Of a DNA stretch of 64,000 bases, positions 9,954 to 19,442 are shown in pieces. Source of the DNA: Chersky-840 sp963794615 (GTDB lineage Bacteria; Actinomycetota; Acidimicrobiia; Acidimicrobiales; UBA8190). The stretch spans positions 186,001-250,000 of the forward strand of contig CAWCEP010000005.1 of NCBI GenBank assembly GCA_963794615.1, read 5' to 3'. Within the stretch, counting starts at the first letter, position 1. Each line of letters begins with the position of its first letter. The notes under the pieces are model-generated. The model did not search any database, was not told the origin of the DNA, and was given only the letters and a program-made list of their open reading frames with translations. A program made the position numbers and the translations under genes.

Positions 9954-10952
9954 GTGGCAGAGCACACGATCTCGATCGTCGTGCCCGTTTACCAGGGTGA
10001 GCACACCTTGGAGACCTTGGTCAAGGAGATCACTCCTCTCACCAAGAGCTGCCGGACGCCGCAGGGACGTCTCATGCGCGTGGCGGAAGTCATTTTGGTT
10101 CATGACGCCGGACCAGATCGTTCGGACATCGTGATCCGACAGCTTGTTGCCTCGACACCTTTTGTCCGTCCGGTATGGCTTTCAAGGAACTTCGGGCAAC
10201 ATGCGGCGACTATCGCAGGAATGTCATCAAGCGGCTCTGAGTGGATCGTCACGATAGATGAGGATGGCCAGTTCGATCCCGGCGACATCGGGCGGCTTCT
10301 CGATGTCGCTATCACCGACGGAGCGCAGCTCGTGTATGGCACTGCCAAGACTCCTCCGCACGGATGGCTCCGCAACGCTGCATCGCGTTCGGCGAAGACA
10401 ATGGCCACACTGCTCCTGGCAGACCAGGGCCTTGTCAAGTTCAGTAGCTTCCGGCTCATGCTGGGAGAGATCGGCCGAGGCGCCGCCGCATACGTTGGAC
10501 CAGGTGTGTATCTCGATGCCGCCCTTAGCTGGGCATTCGGTCGTATTGCCTTATGTCCTGTCGAGTTCAGGCAGGGTTCTGACCGCCCTTCGGGGTATTC
10601 GTTCCGCAAGCTGTTGTCGCATTTCTGGCAACTCGTCATCACCATGGGTCCCAGACCCCTTCGCCTCGTATCGTTGGCGGGGGTGGTCGCCGGAATTGCG
10701 GGCGTTGTCCTCGCCCTTGTCGTCGCCATCGAGAAGCTGGACGGCGGTGTCAACGTCCCCGGCTGGACTTCCCTTACCGTGATCGTGCTGCTACTGGGCG
10801 GTATGAACCTGTTGGCGATAGGCGTCGTGGCCGAGTACGTGGGAGCTGCGGTCAGGATGGCGATGGGTAAGCCTTTGTATCTGATGACGTCTGACCCGGC
10901 CGCAGGCCCGTTGCACCGCGACGAGCCAGTCGACCCTTCGGTCGTCGAATAA
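9954..10952 (+). CDS. GT2 family glycosyltransferase with C-terminal membrane anchor
   Basis: DPM1/ArnC-like transferase of about 332 residues. I prefer the GTG at 9954, because the GT2 fold starts at once after it (VAEHTISIVVPVYQGEHTL) and the 59 residues upstream are not conserved. Motifs in order: VPVYQGE, ILVHDAGPDRS, LSRNFGQHAA and the metal site IDEDGQFDP. RQGSDRPSGYS stands where family members have the ERxxGxSK acceptor motif. Two membrane helices near the C-terminus place it at the cytoplasmic face. The nucleotide sugar used is unknown. It is followed after two bases by an SDR gene, so the two are probably co-transcribed. Confidence 0.85.
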   Translation: MAEHTISIVVPVYQGEHTLETLVKEITPLTKSCRTPQGRLMRVAEVILVHDAGPDRSDIVIRQLVASTPFVRPVWLSRNFGQHAATIAGMSSSGSEWIVTIDEDGQFDPGDIGRLLDVAITDGAQLVYGTAKTPPHGWLRNAASRSAKTMATLLLADQGLVKFSSFRLMLGEIGRGAAAYVGPGVYLDAALSWAFGRIALCPVEFRQGSDRPSGYSFRKLLSHFWQLVITMGPRPLRLVSLAGVVAGIAGVVLALVVAIEKLDGGVNVPGWTSLTVIVLLLGGMNLLAIGVVAEYVGAAVRMAMGKPLYLMTSDPAAGPLHRDEPVDPSVVE

Positions 10953-10954
10953 AC

Positions 10955-11935
10955 ATGATCTCCTGGGTGATCGGCCGAGGCGGCCTGCTCGGTCGGAACG
11001 TTGAGCTGGCACTTTCGGCAAGGGGCACCATCTGGCACCCGCGTCATCGCTTCACCTGGGATGATCCCCATGCCGTTGAACGAGAGTTGTCGATCGCCTG
11101 TCAAACTTTCGCAGTCGAAGTCGGCACCGAACCGTGGCAGATCGCGTGGTGCGCAGGGGCTGGCGTCGTGGGTTCTAGTGCGTCAGATCTCGACGCGGAA
11201 ACCAACGCTCTCAGTTGTCTTCTTACCGGTGTCACGGAGAACCTGTGTGGGCGCCGGACCGGCGAGGGAGCGATATTCCTAGCCTCGTCTTCCGGAGGAG
11301 TGTACGCCGGTGTCGGATCGCCTCCATTCCACGAGAGCTCTCCAGTGGCACCCTTGGCGCCATACGGTTGGAACAAGCTTGAACAGGAATCCCTGGCGCG
11401 CCAATGGAGTTTAGAGACTGCGACGCCTTTGCTCGTGGGCCGCTTGTCAAATCTCTACGGTCCTGGCCAGAACCTCACCAAGGGTCAAGGTCTCATCACA
11501 CAGGTCTGTCTTCGGGTGATGAACCGCCAACCTCTCATCCTCTACGTTCCCTTGGACACGATCCGTGACTACCTTTTCGCTAGGGATGCCGGTGAGCTGG
11601 TGGCCGAAGGGTTGGCTCGCCTCCGCTCCGAGAATTCGCTGACGGACATGACGCCCGATGTCGTGAAGATCCTGGCGTCGCACCAACCGGCCACCATCTC
11701 GACCGTGCTTGCCCAAATCAGGTCGGTGATGAAGCGGCCGGTGAGCGTGATTATCGCTGCATCGCCAAACGCGGCTTGGCAGGCTCGTGACCTTCGCATG
11801 ACATCCTCGGTTTGGCCAGAGCTCGATCGGCGGCCTACGACAACCCTGAGCGAGGGCATTCGTTGGGTGCTGAACGACATCCTGGATTCCTCTACTCTGA
11901 GACGGACGCCTGCGGATGCGACCGCGGGGCGTTGA
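10955..11935 (+). CDS. NAD-dependent epimerase/dehydratase family (SDR) protein
   Basis: Extended short-chain dehydrogenase of 326 residues, likely acting on a nucleotide sugar or lipid-linked sugar in the cytoplasm. The N-terminal Rossmann loop GRGGLLG is at residues 7-13, a serine-rich strand FLASSSGGVY follows, and the catalytic YGWNK gives Tyr-x-x-x-Lys. RLSNLYGPGQN matches the conserved substrate-proximal segment. The ATG at 10955 follows the upstream GT2 stop by two bases. Pairing with a DPM1-like GT2 resembles modification of a polyprenyl-phosphate sugar, but this is an inference; a specific reaction cannot be named. Confidence 0.82.
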   Translation: MISWVIGRGGLLGRNVELALSARGTIWHPRHRFTWDDPHAVERELSIACQTFAVEVGTEPWQIAWCAGAGVVGSSASDLDAETNALSCLLTGVTENLCGRRTGEGAIFLASSSGGVYAGVGSPPFHESSPVAPLAPYGWNKLEQESLARQWSLETATPLLVGRLSNLYGPGQNLTKGQGLITQVCLRVMNRQPLILYVPLDTIRDYLFARDAGELVAEGLARLRSENSLTDMTPDVVKILASHQPATISTVLAQIRSVMKRPVSVIIAASPNAAWQARDLRMTSSVWPELDRRPTTTLSEGIRWVLNDILDSSTLRRTPADATAGR

Positions 11936-12071
11936 ATTCGATCGCCTTCAAGCAATCCCTGATTCATGACGGATTACCATGGGGCGGTGGGGGGATTCGA
12001 AGTTGGCGCGGGAATACGAGTTGGCTCGGTTCGCGTGCGAAGCGCGCGGAAGTTCTCGTGATCGGATTTCC

Positions 12072-13010
12072 GTGAGCGCTGACCCCCTCGTATCCGTCGT
12101 CATTCCCGTTCTTAATGGTGAGCGGCACCTCGAAGCATGTTTGAACTCGGTCGTAGGGCAGACATACCGGAACATAGAGGTCGTGGTGGCCGATCAGACC
12201 TCGACAGATCGGAGTGTCGAGATTGTCCGCTCATTTGGAGACCCACGGATCCGAATTCTCCCGGCCCAATCCGACCCGCTGGACCTCCATGCCAACTGGG
12301 CCCGAGGGATCAGCGCTTCGACTGGAGAGCTCGTCAAGCTCGTGTGTCAAGACGATCTGCTCCTTCCCGAGTGCCTCTCGATACAAGTGAGCCTTCTGGA
12401 CCAGCATCCCAAGGCAGTCCTCGTATGCGGACGACGTCGGATCATCAACGATGACAACAAAATCCTCATCAAGTCACGAGGTCTCGGAAATTTGGTCAAG
12501 GAGGGCACCCGTGTGACAGACGGTCGGGAGCTTGCCCGCGCCTGCACACGAGCGGGCGCCAATCTCTTAGGTGAGCCGGTCAATGTTCTGATCCGGGTAT
12601 CCGCTCTTCCGGAACCGCTTTTCGATCCTCGTTGGATCTACACCATCGATATCGAGTTCTATCTACGGTGCCTTAAGGACAGGGAGGCGGTCGTTGATAG
12701 TCGAGCTCTGTGCAGTTTTCGGGTCAGCCCGAAACAACTGAGCGCTGTCTTGGCAAAAGGTCAGGCGAAAGAGCTGCGCGCGCTATTCGTGGAGCTGGCG
12801 CGCCGATATCCGGAGGATGTGTCTGCTGTTGATGTCCGACTCGGAACGGTGCGAGCCCAGCTACTCGCCCAGGCTCGGCGTCTCCTGTATTGGCAGATGC
12901 GAACGCGATCCCTTCTCACTCGCCCCACCACAGCGAACCAAGACTCGGAACCGACATCGAATGGGGTCATGTACGAGCCGCGGTCGCAGGGCATCGATCG
13001 GGCTGAGTAG
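12072..13010 (+). CDS. GT2 family glycosyltransferase (soluble, GT-A)
   Basis: Family 2 transferase of about 312 residues without obvious membrane segments. The GTG at 12072 (VSADPLVSVVIPVLNGERH) is preferred over the upstream ATG at 11979, because the extra 31 residues are not GT2-like. Motifs: SVVIPVLNG, the QTSTDRSVEIV strand-helix, and KLVCQDDLLLPECL as the DxD-type nucleotide-sugar site. It likely adds one residue to a lipid-linked repeat unit. It follows the SDR gene on the same strand by about 135 bases. Confidence 0.83.
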   Translation: MSADPLVSVVIPVLNGERHLEACLNSVVGQTYRNIEVVVADQTSTDRSVEIVRSFGDPRIRILPAQSDPLDLHANWARGISASTGELVKLVCQDDLLLPECLSIQVSLLDQHPKAVLVCGRRRIINDDNKILIKSRGLGNLVKEGTRVTDGRELARACTRAGANLLGEPVNVLIRVSALPEPLFDPRWIYTIDIEFYLRCLKDREAVVDSRALCSFRVSPKQLSAVLAKGQAKELRALFVELARRYPEDVSAVDVRLGTVRAQLLAQARRLLYWQMRTRSLLTRPTTANQDSEPTSNGVMYEPRSQGIDRAE

Positions 13011-13118
13011 CTCTTCGTCCGATGGGAAGGCCTGTCCTTGACGATCGCGCCAGCTATTGGGCGCTCCATTCCGCTGATGTTCTAAGCTGCGCACTGTGCA
13101 AAGATCTCTATCGAGCGC

Positions 13119-13355
13119 TTGGATTCCGAGAGTAGGGCACCTCCATGGACCAGACGCGAGCACTCGGCGCGATACCAGTTCGCGAAGCAGTTTGTGGACA
13201 ACAATATTGTGGCTGATTGCGCCTGCGGTGACGGAACGTCATCATCGATCTTCGGTGAGAGTGCCCAGCGCGTCTACGGGTTTGACAAGTCGTGCGACGC
13301 GATCGATTGTCCGTGCTCGGTCAGAATCCGGCACCGCCTTGGGCAACGAGAGTGA
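13119..13355 (+). pseudogene. Truncated class I SAM methyltransferase fragment
   Basis: Only the N-terminal SAM-binding part of a methyltransferase is present. RYQFAKQFVDNNIVADCACGDGTSSSIF carries the acidic-Cys-Gly SAM loop (ACGDGTSS), and QRVYGFDKS is the following acidic strand end. After about 78 residues the frame stops, and no continuation is seen in the other frames before the next gene. Complete members of this type have about 200-250 residues. It looks like a remnant left by deletion. Confidence 0.55.
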
Positions 13356-13496
13356 AGTGTGCGATCGGACTGAGGAGACTCGTTCTTCGCGTCAACCAAG
13401 TGGTCAAATTGACCTGGTTGAGTCGAATCGCTGAATAGAACTCCGTTGGGAGAGGGCGGCGCCGATTAGTCCGAGCTCCGACCCTGACCTTCTAGC

Positions 13497-14396
13497 TCAT
13501 TTGGGAGCTCTGGCCGAGAAGACCATCGATGCCCCCGTCGCATCCTTGGCGTCGGCATCGTGCAAGAACTCAGGTTCGAAGCCCGCTTCGCGTATGTAGT
13601 CGGTCAGGTCGCGTCCGAACTCCGTGAACGTTAGTAAGTCGCCTCCTACTGGGATGTAGCGGTAAAGTCCCGTGCCGCGGCCATGATAGAGGGGTGGCAT
13701 GAGGTGAATGGGTTGGCCGTCCCCCCCGATCTGGGCACGGGAATAAGTAAATGCCCTTGATGCCACGATCGGTACCGTAAAAACGTGACGACCACCGGGC
13801 CGCAGTACTCGCCGAGTTTGTCGGAGTGCTTCGCGGAAGTCTGGAACATGCTCGAGTGTGTCGGAAGAGAGCACGAGGTCAAAGGATTCATCGGGGTACG
13901 TCAGTTTGCACATGTCCTCGTTGCGTGATTCGCCAATGACCTCGCCAAGATGCTCATTGCCCTTGTACTCCGAGAATGCGAGGCGCGGCAGCTGCGCAAG
14001 GAATGTATGGAGTGAACCCATCGAGCCGATCCTGTTTATCTCCGCCACATCGAGACGTCGAAACTTGTCGAGCTGTACCATTTCGGCGAAGGATCTCGCT
14101 CCATCTCCGTAGAGCTCCATCAATAGGTCTGCGATTCGTCGCACGCGCAAGCTAGAGCAGCACGACCGGCAAAACAAGCTTTCGCGTCGCCTGTAGGCCA
14201 GTGGAACTGCAGGATTCTCGACGTCGCTGAACTGGTCATCTGGAATAACCCACGAATTGAATACAAAAACGGAGTCCGCTCCACAGACGCTGCAACGCCC
14301 GGTTTCGTCGTACCAGCGGTCACGGGGCAGTCGAAGGTTGAACAATACCGACTTGCCAAGACGATTCTTCATTGCTCCGACAATGTCCAAAGCCAC
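13497..14396 (-). CDS. SAM-dependent methyltransferase with N-terminal zinc-ribbon-like region
   Basis: A 299-residue protein. Residues 35-38 (CSVC) and about 76-79 (CRSC) form two CxxC pairs that look like a small zinc site, as in some sugar methyltransferases. The C-terminal half is a class I SAM fold: a strand ending FDLVLSSDTLEHVPDF, then TRRVLRPGGRHVFTVP. A late aromatic-rich loop (PPLYHGRGTGLYRYIP) probably forms part of the substrate site. The start is a GTG at 14396; an ATG at 14372 is an alternative. It probably methylates a sugar or sugar nucleotide of the polysaccharide. Confidence 0.8.
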   Translation of the reverse strand: MALDIVGAMKNRLGKSVLFNLRLPRDRWYDETGRCSVCGADSVFVFNSWVIPDDQFSDVENPAVPLAYRRRESLFCRSCCSSLRVRRIADLLMELYGDGARSFAEMVQLDKFRRLDVAEINRIGSMGSLHTFLAQLPRLAFSEYKGNEHLGEVIGESRNEDMCKLTYPDESFDLVLSSDTLEHVPDFREALRQTRRVLRPGGRHVFTVPIVASRAFTYSRAQIGGDGQPIHLMPPLYHGRGTGLYRYIPVGGDLLTFTEFGRDLTDYIREAGFEPEFLHDADAKDATGASMVFSARAPK

Positions 14397-14438
14397 TTCT
14401 TCTTTCGTGAGTGGGAGTTGTTCGTGACGACGGTTACC

Positions 14439-15959
14439 CTAGTTGTTGGCACAACCACTTGGTCCTGCCACTGGAGTTGGGTCATTTGTTATCGAGGGTA
14501 ACGAGTAGACGAACGCGGTGCCGAGGGTAAGGAGGAGGAGCGCCGGACTGAGATATGCAGTCAGGGTTGTATTGAAGGTTCCTGGCCCGGCAAGGGTAAA
14601 GACCGATGGGGCGAGGGTTGCCGTCAGAGCACACATGAGCATGATCCGCAGTGTGGTCAACTTGGTCGTCTCGGCCAAGAGGTCCGATTCGGAGGGATCG
14701 TCGATGAGCTTCCCCCAAGCAAACCACACCGCCGCGGCCGGAGCCCAAGCGGTGGTGTAGACGAAACTCAGGGGGACGATGAGCTGAACTGTCGCCAGAC
14801 CGAGAGCCCCCCAGCACCATTGGGGGACACGTCCGCGACGAATCACGAAGTAGACAGCTCCGAGGTAGAGGATTGAAGGCAGCCAAATGAGGATGCCTCG
14901 TGGTTCGAGGAACTGGTGCACGGCCGTATGGCCGAACAGCAAGCCTGCTGTTTTCGGGACGATCGAATAGAGGCTCCAACTGGTCAACTGGTCCGACGGG
15001 GGGGATTTCAGCCCTAAGGCTGACACCAGCGCTCGAAGGTTTGGTACGTACCCTCCCGGCATGACTGCAAGAGCAATCACGTTTGCGACGACAGCGACCG
15101 CCGCCACGATGGCGGTGAACTTGTAGCGTCGGAGACCGATTGGCACGATGAGAATGGTGGCCGGATACGCCTTGAGAGCAATGGCCGCGGCCAAAAAAAT
15201 ACCGCACAGCACCCATCGTTCGGATTTCCACGCCCAAAGAGACCACGCGATGAGTCCGACGACGATCCCAATGTCGTTGCCACGGTCCAGAAAGGTGATG
15301 AACGGGGTCGTCAAAACGGCAACGGGGATCAGGAATATGACTCGATACGCAAGTTTCAAGGGTTTCAGCATCAGCCAGAGAGGCAGCAGGAAAACAGCAC
15401 CGGAAAGAGACAGGTAGATCAGCGCGGAAAGTTGAAGGGGAAGGAAACTGAGGAGAACGAACAAGACCTGCGAAAACGGTGGATAGTTGTCCGCTACGAG
15501 AGAGCCTGTGTACGGGCTGATCGAATGCCGGACATCGATCGCATAGCCCAGTGGAAATTGGAAATCTCCAAAATAGTGGTCACCGATGATTGGCTTTGCG
15601 ACCGTGTGGATCGGCATGTAGGGCTGGTCCGATGATCGAAATGACAGCTGCGCGCTGACGGCTACGCCACGGTAGAACGACTCGATCCAGTCCCAACCCA
15701 ACGAGATCGCAAGCGCGACGCTCAGAACAGCGAAGAGGCGTATGCCCCAGACCGACCATGGGGTCTGATCTGCCTCCGATCGTTCACTGCCCCCCTCATG
15801 CATCCGCCGATTATGGTCTGCGCTGACGCGCCATGCCATTGTCATCGAGGTGTTGCATTCGCTCTCTGAAACCAACCGAGGACCTTTGATTCGATCGATG
15901 CGGACGAGTCGACGTATCGAAGCTTTTGCCGCATTCGTCGCGCCGACACCGAATCGCAC
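14439..15959 (-). CDS. GT87-like polyprenyl-sugar glycosyltransferase, integral membrane
   Basis: Membrane protein of up to 506 residues with about ten hydrophobic segments. The pattern FLDRGNDIGIVVGL followed by ALKAYPATILIVP matches the RGQxN...K..P core of the GT87 family (actinobacterial mannosyltransferases that use polyprenyl-phosphate mannose). An extracytoplasmic loop after the first helix has NYPPFSQV. The first 50 or so residues are polar and unlike the family, so translation may begin at an internal ATG (15845 or 15803) instead of 15959. Substrate unknown. Confidence 0.78.
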   Translation of the reverse strand: MRFGVGATNAAKASIRRLVRIDRIKGPRLVSESECNTSMTMAWRVSADHNRRMHEGGSERSEADQTPWSVWGIRLFAVLSVALAISLGWDWIESFYRGVAVSAQLSFRSSDQPYMPIHTVAKPIIGDHYFGDFQFPLGYAIDVRHSISPYTGSLVADNYPPFSQVLFVLLSFLPLQLSALIYLSLSGAVFLLPLWLMLKPLKLAYRVIFLIPVAVLTTPFITFLDRGNDIGIVVGLIAWSLWAWKSERWVLCGIFLAAAIALKAYPATILIVPIGLRRYKFTAIVAAVAVVANVIALAVMPGGYVPNLRALVSALGLKSPPSDQLTSWSLYSIVPKTAGLLFGHTAVHQFLEPRGILIWLPSILYLGAVYFVIRRGRVPQWCWGALGLATVQLIVPLSFVYTTAWAPAAAVWFAWGKLIDDPSESDLLAETTKLTTLRIMLMCALTATLAPSVFTLAGPGTFNTTLTAYLSPALLLLTLGTAFVYSLPSITNDPTPVAGPSGCANN

Positions 15960-16369
15960 CGAGCCCTACACCCTCGTCGGCCGAGGTCAATGAGGGTTCG
16001 GATCAATTTCACTACTCATCGCGTCGCCAACCACGATCGGCGACCTCGCGGCCGCTGTCGATGGGGATGGGGATGGGCTCTCCACGGTTGGACGCGTCCG
16101 CCTCCCGAGGGTGTCGACGAGCTGGCCGAGAGGACCGGCGATCACGCGGCAGGAGACCGACAAGAGCCTGTCGCTATCAGTGGTCTCGTGCCCACTATTC
16201 GTCCTCTCTGCGGTTCCTACGCCTCACCGGTATCGTGAATGAGCGAGACCCGGGAGCAGGGGCCTATTCGAGTGAGTCGAGCTCGGTGGGCTTGCAGGCA
16301 GGAGTATCGGTCGTGCCGGGCTCCACGATCTCGAGTCAGAGATGATTTCATTGCAAGGGAGAGCTATCC
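15960..16369. other. Gap without a convincing gene
   Basis: About 400 bases between divergent genes. Small open frames are present on the plus strand but none has a recognisable domain. The ribosome site GGGAG at the right end belongs to the methyltransferase that starts at 16370. A small repeated GGGATG (16067-16078) was seen but has no evident role. Confidence 0.4.
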
Positions 16370-17137
16370 ATGTCGCTTGAAAGCATTTCGGGTGAGTTCA
16401 CCCAGCGATCACCGAGCGAGAGCGAGTCGGATGCCAAGTTGCTTGGCCTTGCCAACGCTCGACTGGGGAGCGGCTCCTTTGGCGCGCAGTGGAACTACCA
16501 CTTCTCCGTGTTCATGAAGCGCCAGGTCATTTCACGGCTTCTGTATCAGGACTTCCTCTACAAGAAGATCTTGGAGGTGCCGGGAGTGATTCTGGAATTC
16601 GGGGTGCACTGGGGAGCGACAATGGCGACGCTCGTGAACCTGCGGGGCATCTATGAGCCCTATAACCATTCGCGATTCATCTACGGGTTCGACACCTTCA
16701 GCGGGTTCCCCGGTGTCGACGACAAGGATGGCGGATTCTCGAAACCTGGTGACTATGCGACTTCGGAAAATTACGAGGACGAGCTCACAGAGGTCCTGAC
16801 CATTCATGAGTCGTTCGCTCCGATCGCGCAGATCAAGAAGTTCGATCTCATCAAGGGAGATGTGACCGAAACTCTTCCCGCCTTCCTAGAAGCGAACCCT
16901 CATCTCATTGTCGCAATGGCAGTCTTCGACATGGATATCTACGAACCGACCAAGAGCGCCCTTGCCCTTGTGCTTCCCCGTCTCACCAAGGGTTCTCTGC
17001 TCGTATTCGATGAACTTAACTGCCGGCACTTCCCCGGTGAGACCAAGGCGGTAAGTGAGGTCCTTGGATTGAACGAGCTTCGCCTCCAGCGAGTCCCCAA
17101 TCAGCCCTTTTGCGCCTTCGCCGAATTCGGATCCTGA
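16370..17137 (+). CDS. TylF/MycF-like sugar O-methyltransferase
   Basis: Class I methyltransferase of 255 residues related to the macrocin O-methyltransferase (TylF) family, which methylates deoxysugar hydroxyls. The SAM loop is LEFGVHWGATMATL near residues 65-78. IYGFDTFSGFPGVDDKDG is the characteristic acidic loop after it, and AVFDMDIYEPTK with VFDELNCRHFPGE supply the acidic metal-binding residues typical of this family. The start ATG at 16370 has a good GGGAG ribosome site. It stands alone between convergent and divergent neighbours. Likely role: O-methylation of a hexose in the surface glycan. Confidence 0.85.
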   Translation: MSLESISGEFTQRSPSESESDAKLLGLANARLGSGSFGAQWNYHFSVFMKRQVISRLLYQDFLYKKILEVPGVILEFGVHWGATMATLVNLRGIYEPYNHSRFIYGFDTFSGFPGVDDKDGGFSKPGDYATSENYEDELTEVLTIHESFAPIAQIKKFDLIKGDVTETLPAFLEANPHLIVAMAVFDMDIYEPTKSALALVLPRLTKGSLLVFDELNCRHFPGETKAVSEVLGLNELRLQRVPNQPFCAFAEFGS

Positions 17138-17180
17138 TCCGGCTCGGCACGAATCGTGAGATCGTCGGCAGAAGGTGGCT

Positions 17181-17837
17181 TCAGTCGATCGATGTCAGCG
17201 TCGAGAGCAACTGCATGGGCGAGTCCGCGATGACCATCGCTCCAGCCTCTGTCAGCTCCGCGACCGAGCCATACCCCCACTTGACCCCGATTCCCTGCAA
17301 GCCCAATTCACGACCACACACGATGTCTGCTGCTCGATCACCCACCATTGCCACCGCTCGTGTTCCATCGGTGACCTGCGTCATGGTCCACGTGAGCACG
17401 TCCCGCTTCATGTGCCTTGTTCCATCCAGTTCCGCCCCGCCCACACTCATGAAGAGGTCGCTCCAACCAGCGTGATCCACAACTTTGATGGCCATCGTTC
17501 GCAATTTGCTCGTGGCGATGTAGAGGTCGAATTCGTGGTCCCGCAATGCAACCAGCATCTCGTCTATACCAGGATATTTCGAGAATCGCAGCAATCCTTC
17601 CCTGCCGTAGTGCTCCCGGAAGATGCGGACTCCCTGTTCCAAGCGGTCCCCACTCAGTCCAAAAAAGCGCCCGAGAGCCTCCTGGATGGGCGGCCCGATG
17701 AGTTGCTTTAGCTCGGTGTCGTCCAGGTCGCCTAATCCCAGTTCCAACAGCACATAGTGGTATGCGCTGGCAATTCCAGGGAAGGAGTCGACCAACGTCC
17801 CGTCTAGATCGAAGAGGACGGCCCGGGTCTGACTCAT
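17181..17837 (-). CDS. HAD-superfamily hydrolase (phosphoglycolate-phosphatase-like)
   Basis: Haloacid dehalogenase phosphatase of about 218 residues. Motif I is LFDLDGTLVDS at the N-terminus, motif II the YIATSK strand, motif III around MKRDVL, and motif IV MVGDRAADI. The helical cap lies between motifs I and II. The ATG at 17837 lies 22 bases after the rfbH stop; the in-frame start at 17879 would overlap rfbH. Probably co-transcribed with rfbH. In sugar-nucleotide operons such phosphatases often act on a sugar phosphate intermediate, but the substrate cannot be read from the sequence. Confidence 0.82.
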   Translation of the reverse strand: MSQTRAVLFDLDGTLVDSFPGIASAYHYVLLELGLGDLDDTELKQLIGPPIQEALGRFFGLSGDRLEQGVRIFREHYGREGLLRFSKYPGIDEMLVALRDHEFDLYIATSKLRTMAIKVVDHAGWSDLFMSVGGAELDGTRHMKRDVLTWTMTQVTDGTRAVAMVGDRAADIVCGRELGLQGIGVKWGYGSVAELTEAGAMVIADSPMQLLSTLTSID

Positions 17838-17859
17838 CGAGCTGGGTATGCGGTCCTGC

Positions 17860-19398
17860 TCAGTCGATGCTGTCGGCAATGTGCTGCTCGATTGTCGAGC
17901 AGATGTGATCGAGATGTACCTCGGTCATCCCTGGGTAGACCCCGAACCAGAACGCGTCATTCATCAAACGGTCTGTGTTGGGTAGGTCGCCGATCTGGCG
18001 GAAGCCATCCCCTGTTGCGCGCATTTCGTCGAAACAGGGCTGACGCACCAGATTGCCCGCAAACAACATTCGGGTCTGGACCCGGCCTTTCTCGAGCGCT
18101 GCCACCATGCTGTCCCGGGTCACCGAGCTCCCGGGCTTGACTACCGCGAGAAAGCCGAACCAACTGGGCGTTGAGTACGGCGTGGGTTCTGGAAGCCGGA
18201 GGATCTCGTTGAACGGAGCGAGCCTCTTGTGGACGTAGTCAAAGTTCCTTCGACGGGCTGCGACGAAGGACGGCAACTTCTTCAACTGGGCGACACCCAC
18301 CGCCGCCTGCATGTCCGTCATTTTCAAGTTGTAGCCAAAATGGGAGTAGGTGTATTTGTGGTCGTAGCCCTCGGGCAAGGTGCCGAGCGACCATCCGAAC
18401 CTCTTGCCACACGTGTTCGAACGACCTGGCTGGCAGTAGCAGTCGCGACCCCAGTCCCGAATCGACTCTGCGATGCTCGCGAGCTCCTCGTTGCTCGTGT
18501 AGACGGCCCCCCCCTCACCGGTGGTCATCTGGTGTGCGGGGTAGAAGCTGCTGGTAGCGAGGTGTCCGAACGTTCCCGTTCGTCGAGTCTCGTTCGTACC
18601 ACCGCGTCTTGTCGTGTACTCAGCTCCCATGGCGTCGCAGTTGTCCTCGACCAGCCAGAGGCCGTTGGCTTCACAGAAGTCCAAGACGGCATCGATATCG
18701 AACGGGTTGCCGAGTGTGTGCGCGACCATGACGGCCTTGGTACGGGAGCTCAGGGCGTGTGAGAGCATCGCCGTGTCGATGTTGTCCGTCACTGGGTCCA
18801 CGTCGACGAAGACCGGCACCACCCCGTGCTGAATCGCCGGCGCCACCGTCGTCGGAAAGCCGGCGGCGACAGTAACAAGCTCATCGCCGGGTTGAAGGCG
18901 CCGCTCTCCCAGCCGAGGAGACGTCAGCGTGGAAAACGCCAAGAGGTTGGCTGATGACCCGGAATTGACGAGACGGCACTCTCCGACTCCGACGAATTCG
19001 GCCAGGCCCTTCTCGAGCTCCCGACAGAAACGACCACTGGTCAACCAGAAGTCCAAACTGGCATCGACGAGGCTCACCACCTCGTCCTCGTCGAAGATCC
19101 GGCCTGCGTACGGAGTCGGGGTCTTCCCGGGTACGTAGGGTTGGGGTGTCCACCGCCTCCGAGCGTACGCGCCCACCTTTTCGAGAATTTCGGCACGCAG
19201 AACCGCCACCGAAGGCTCGGAGTCAAGACCGGACTCTGGACCGTCATCGATGTCCGCTTGCCCCCCGAGATCGTCAGGATCCCCACCTGCCTCGGGGGAA
19301 TCAGCCTTCAGCCCCACCGGGACGGCGACTCGTCCCGCTCGGCGTGCCGACCCGCCAGGGGCGGCGGTATCTGAGGCCGGGACGGTCTGGTCTGCCAT
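17860..19398 (-). CDS. rfbH: CDP-4-keto-6-deoxy-D-glucose 3-dehydratase (E1, RfbH/AscC type)
   Basis: PMP-dependent [2Fe-2S] enzyme of the DegT/StrS fold that removes the C3 hydroxyl of CDP-4-keto-6-deoxyglucose. The diagnostic feature is SFYPAHQMTTGEGG: His replaces the PLP-binding Lys of aminotransferases. The iron-sulfur cysteines are in RDCYCQPGRSNTCGKRF, and GYDHKYTYSHFGYNLK matches the family closely. The protein has 512 residues against about 437 for the family; the first about 70 are an acidic, Pro/Gly-rich extension. It is divergent from the aldolase gene across about 45 bases. The E3 reductase that normally completes the reaction is not in this window. Confidence 0.95.
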   Translation of the reverse strand: MADQTVPASDTAAPGGSARRAGRVAVPVGLKADSPEAGGDPDDLGGQADIDDGPESGLDSEPSVAVLRAEILEKVGAYARRRWTPQPYVPGKTPTPYAGRIFDEDEVVSLVDASLDFWLTSGRFCRELEKGLAEFVGVGECRLVNSGSSANLLAFSTLTSPRLGERRLQPGDELVTVAAGFPTTVAPAIQHGVVPVFVDVDPVTDNIDTAMLSHALSSRTKAVMVAHTLGNPFDIDAVLDFCEANGLWLVEDNCDAMGAEYTTRRGGTNETRRTGTFGHLATSSFYPAHQMTTGEGGAVYTSNEELASIAESIRDWGRDCYCQPGRSNTCGKRFGWSLGTLPEGYDHKYTYSHFGYNLKMTDMQAAVGVAQLKKLPSFVAARRRNFDYVHKRLAPFNEILRLPEPTPYSTPSWFGFLAVVKPGSSVTRDSMVAALEKGRVQTRMLFAGNLVRQPCFDEMRATGDGFRQIGDLPNTDRLMNDAFWFGVYPGMTEVHLDHICSTIEQHIADSID

Positions 19399-19442
19399 GA
19401 CTCGACTATCTTAGAACGTCCGCTGAATCTAAAGTACCGGGA

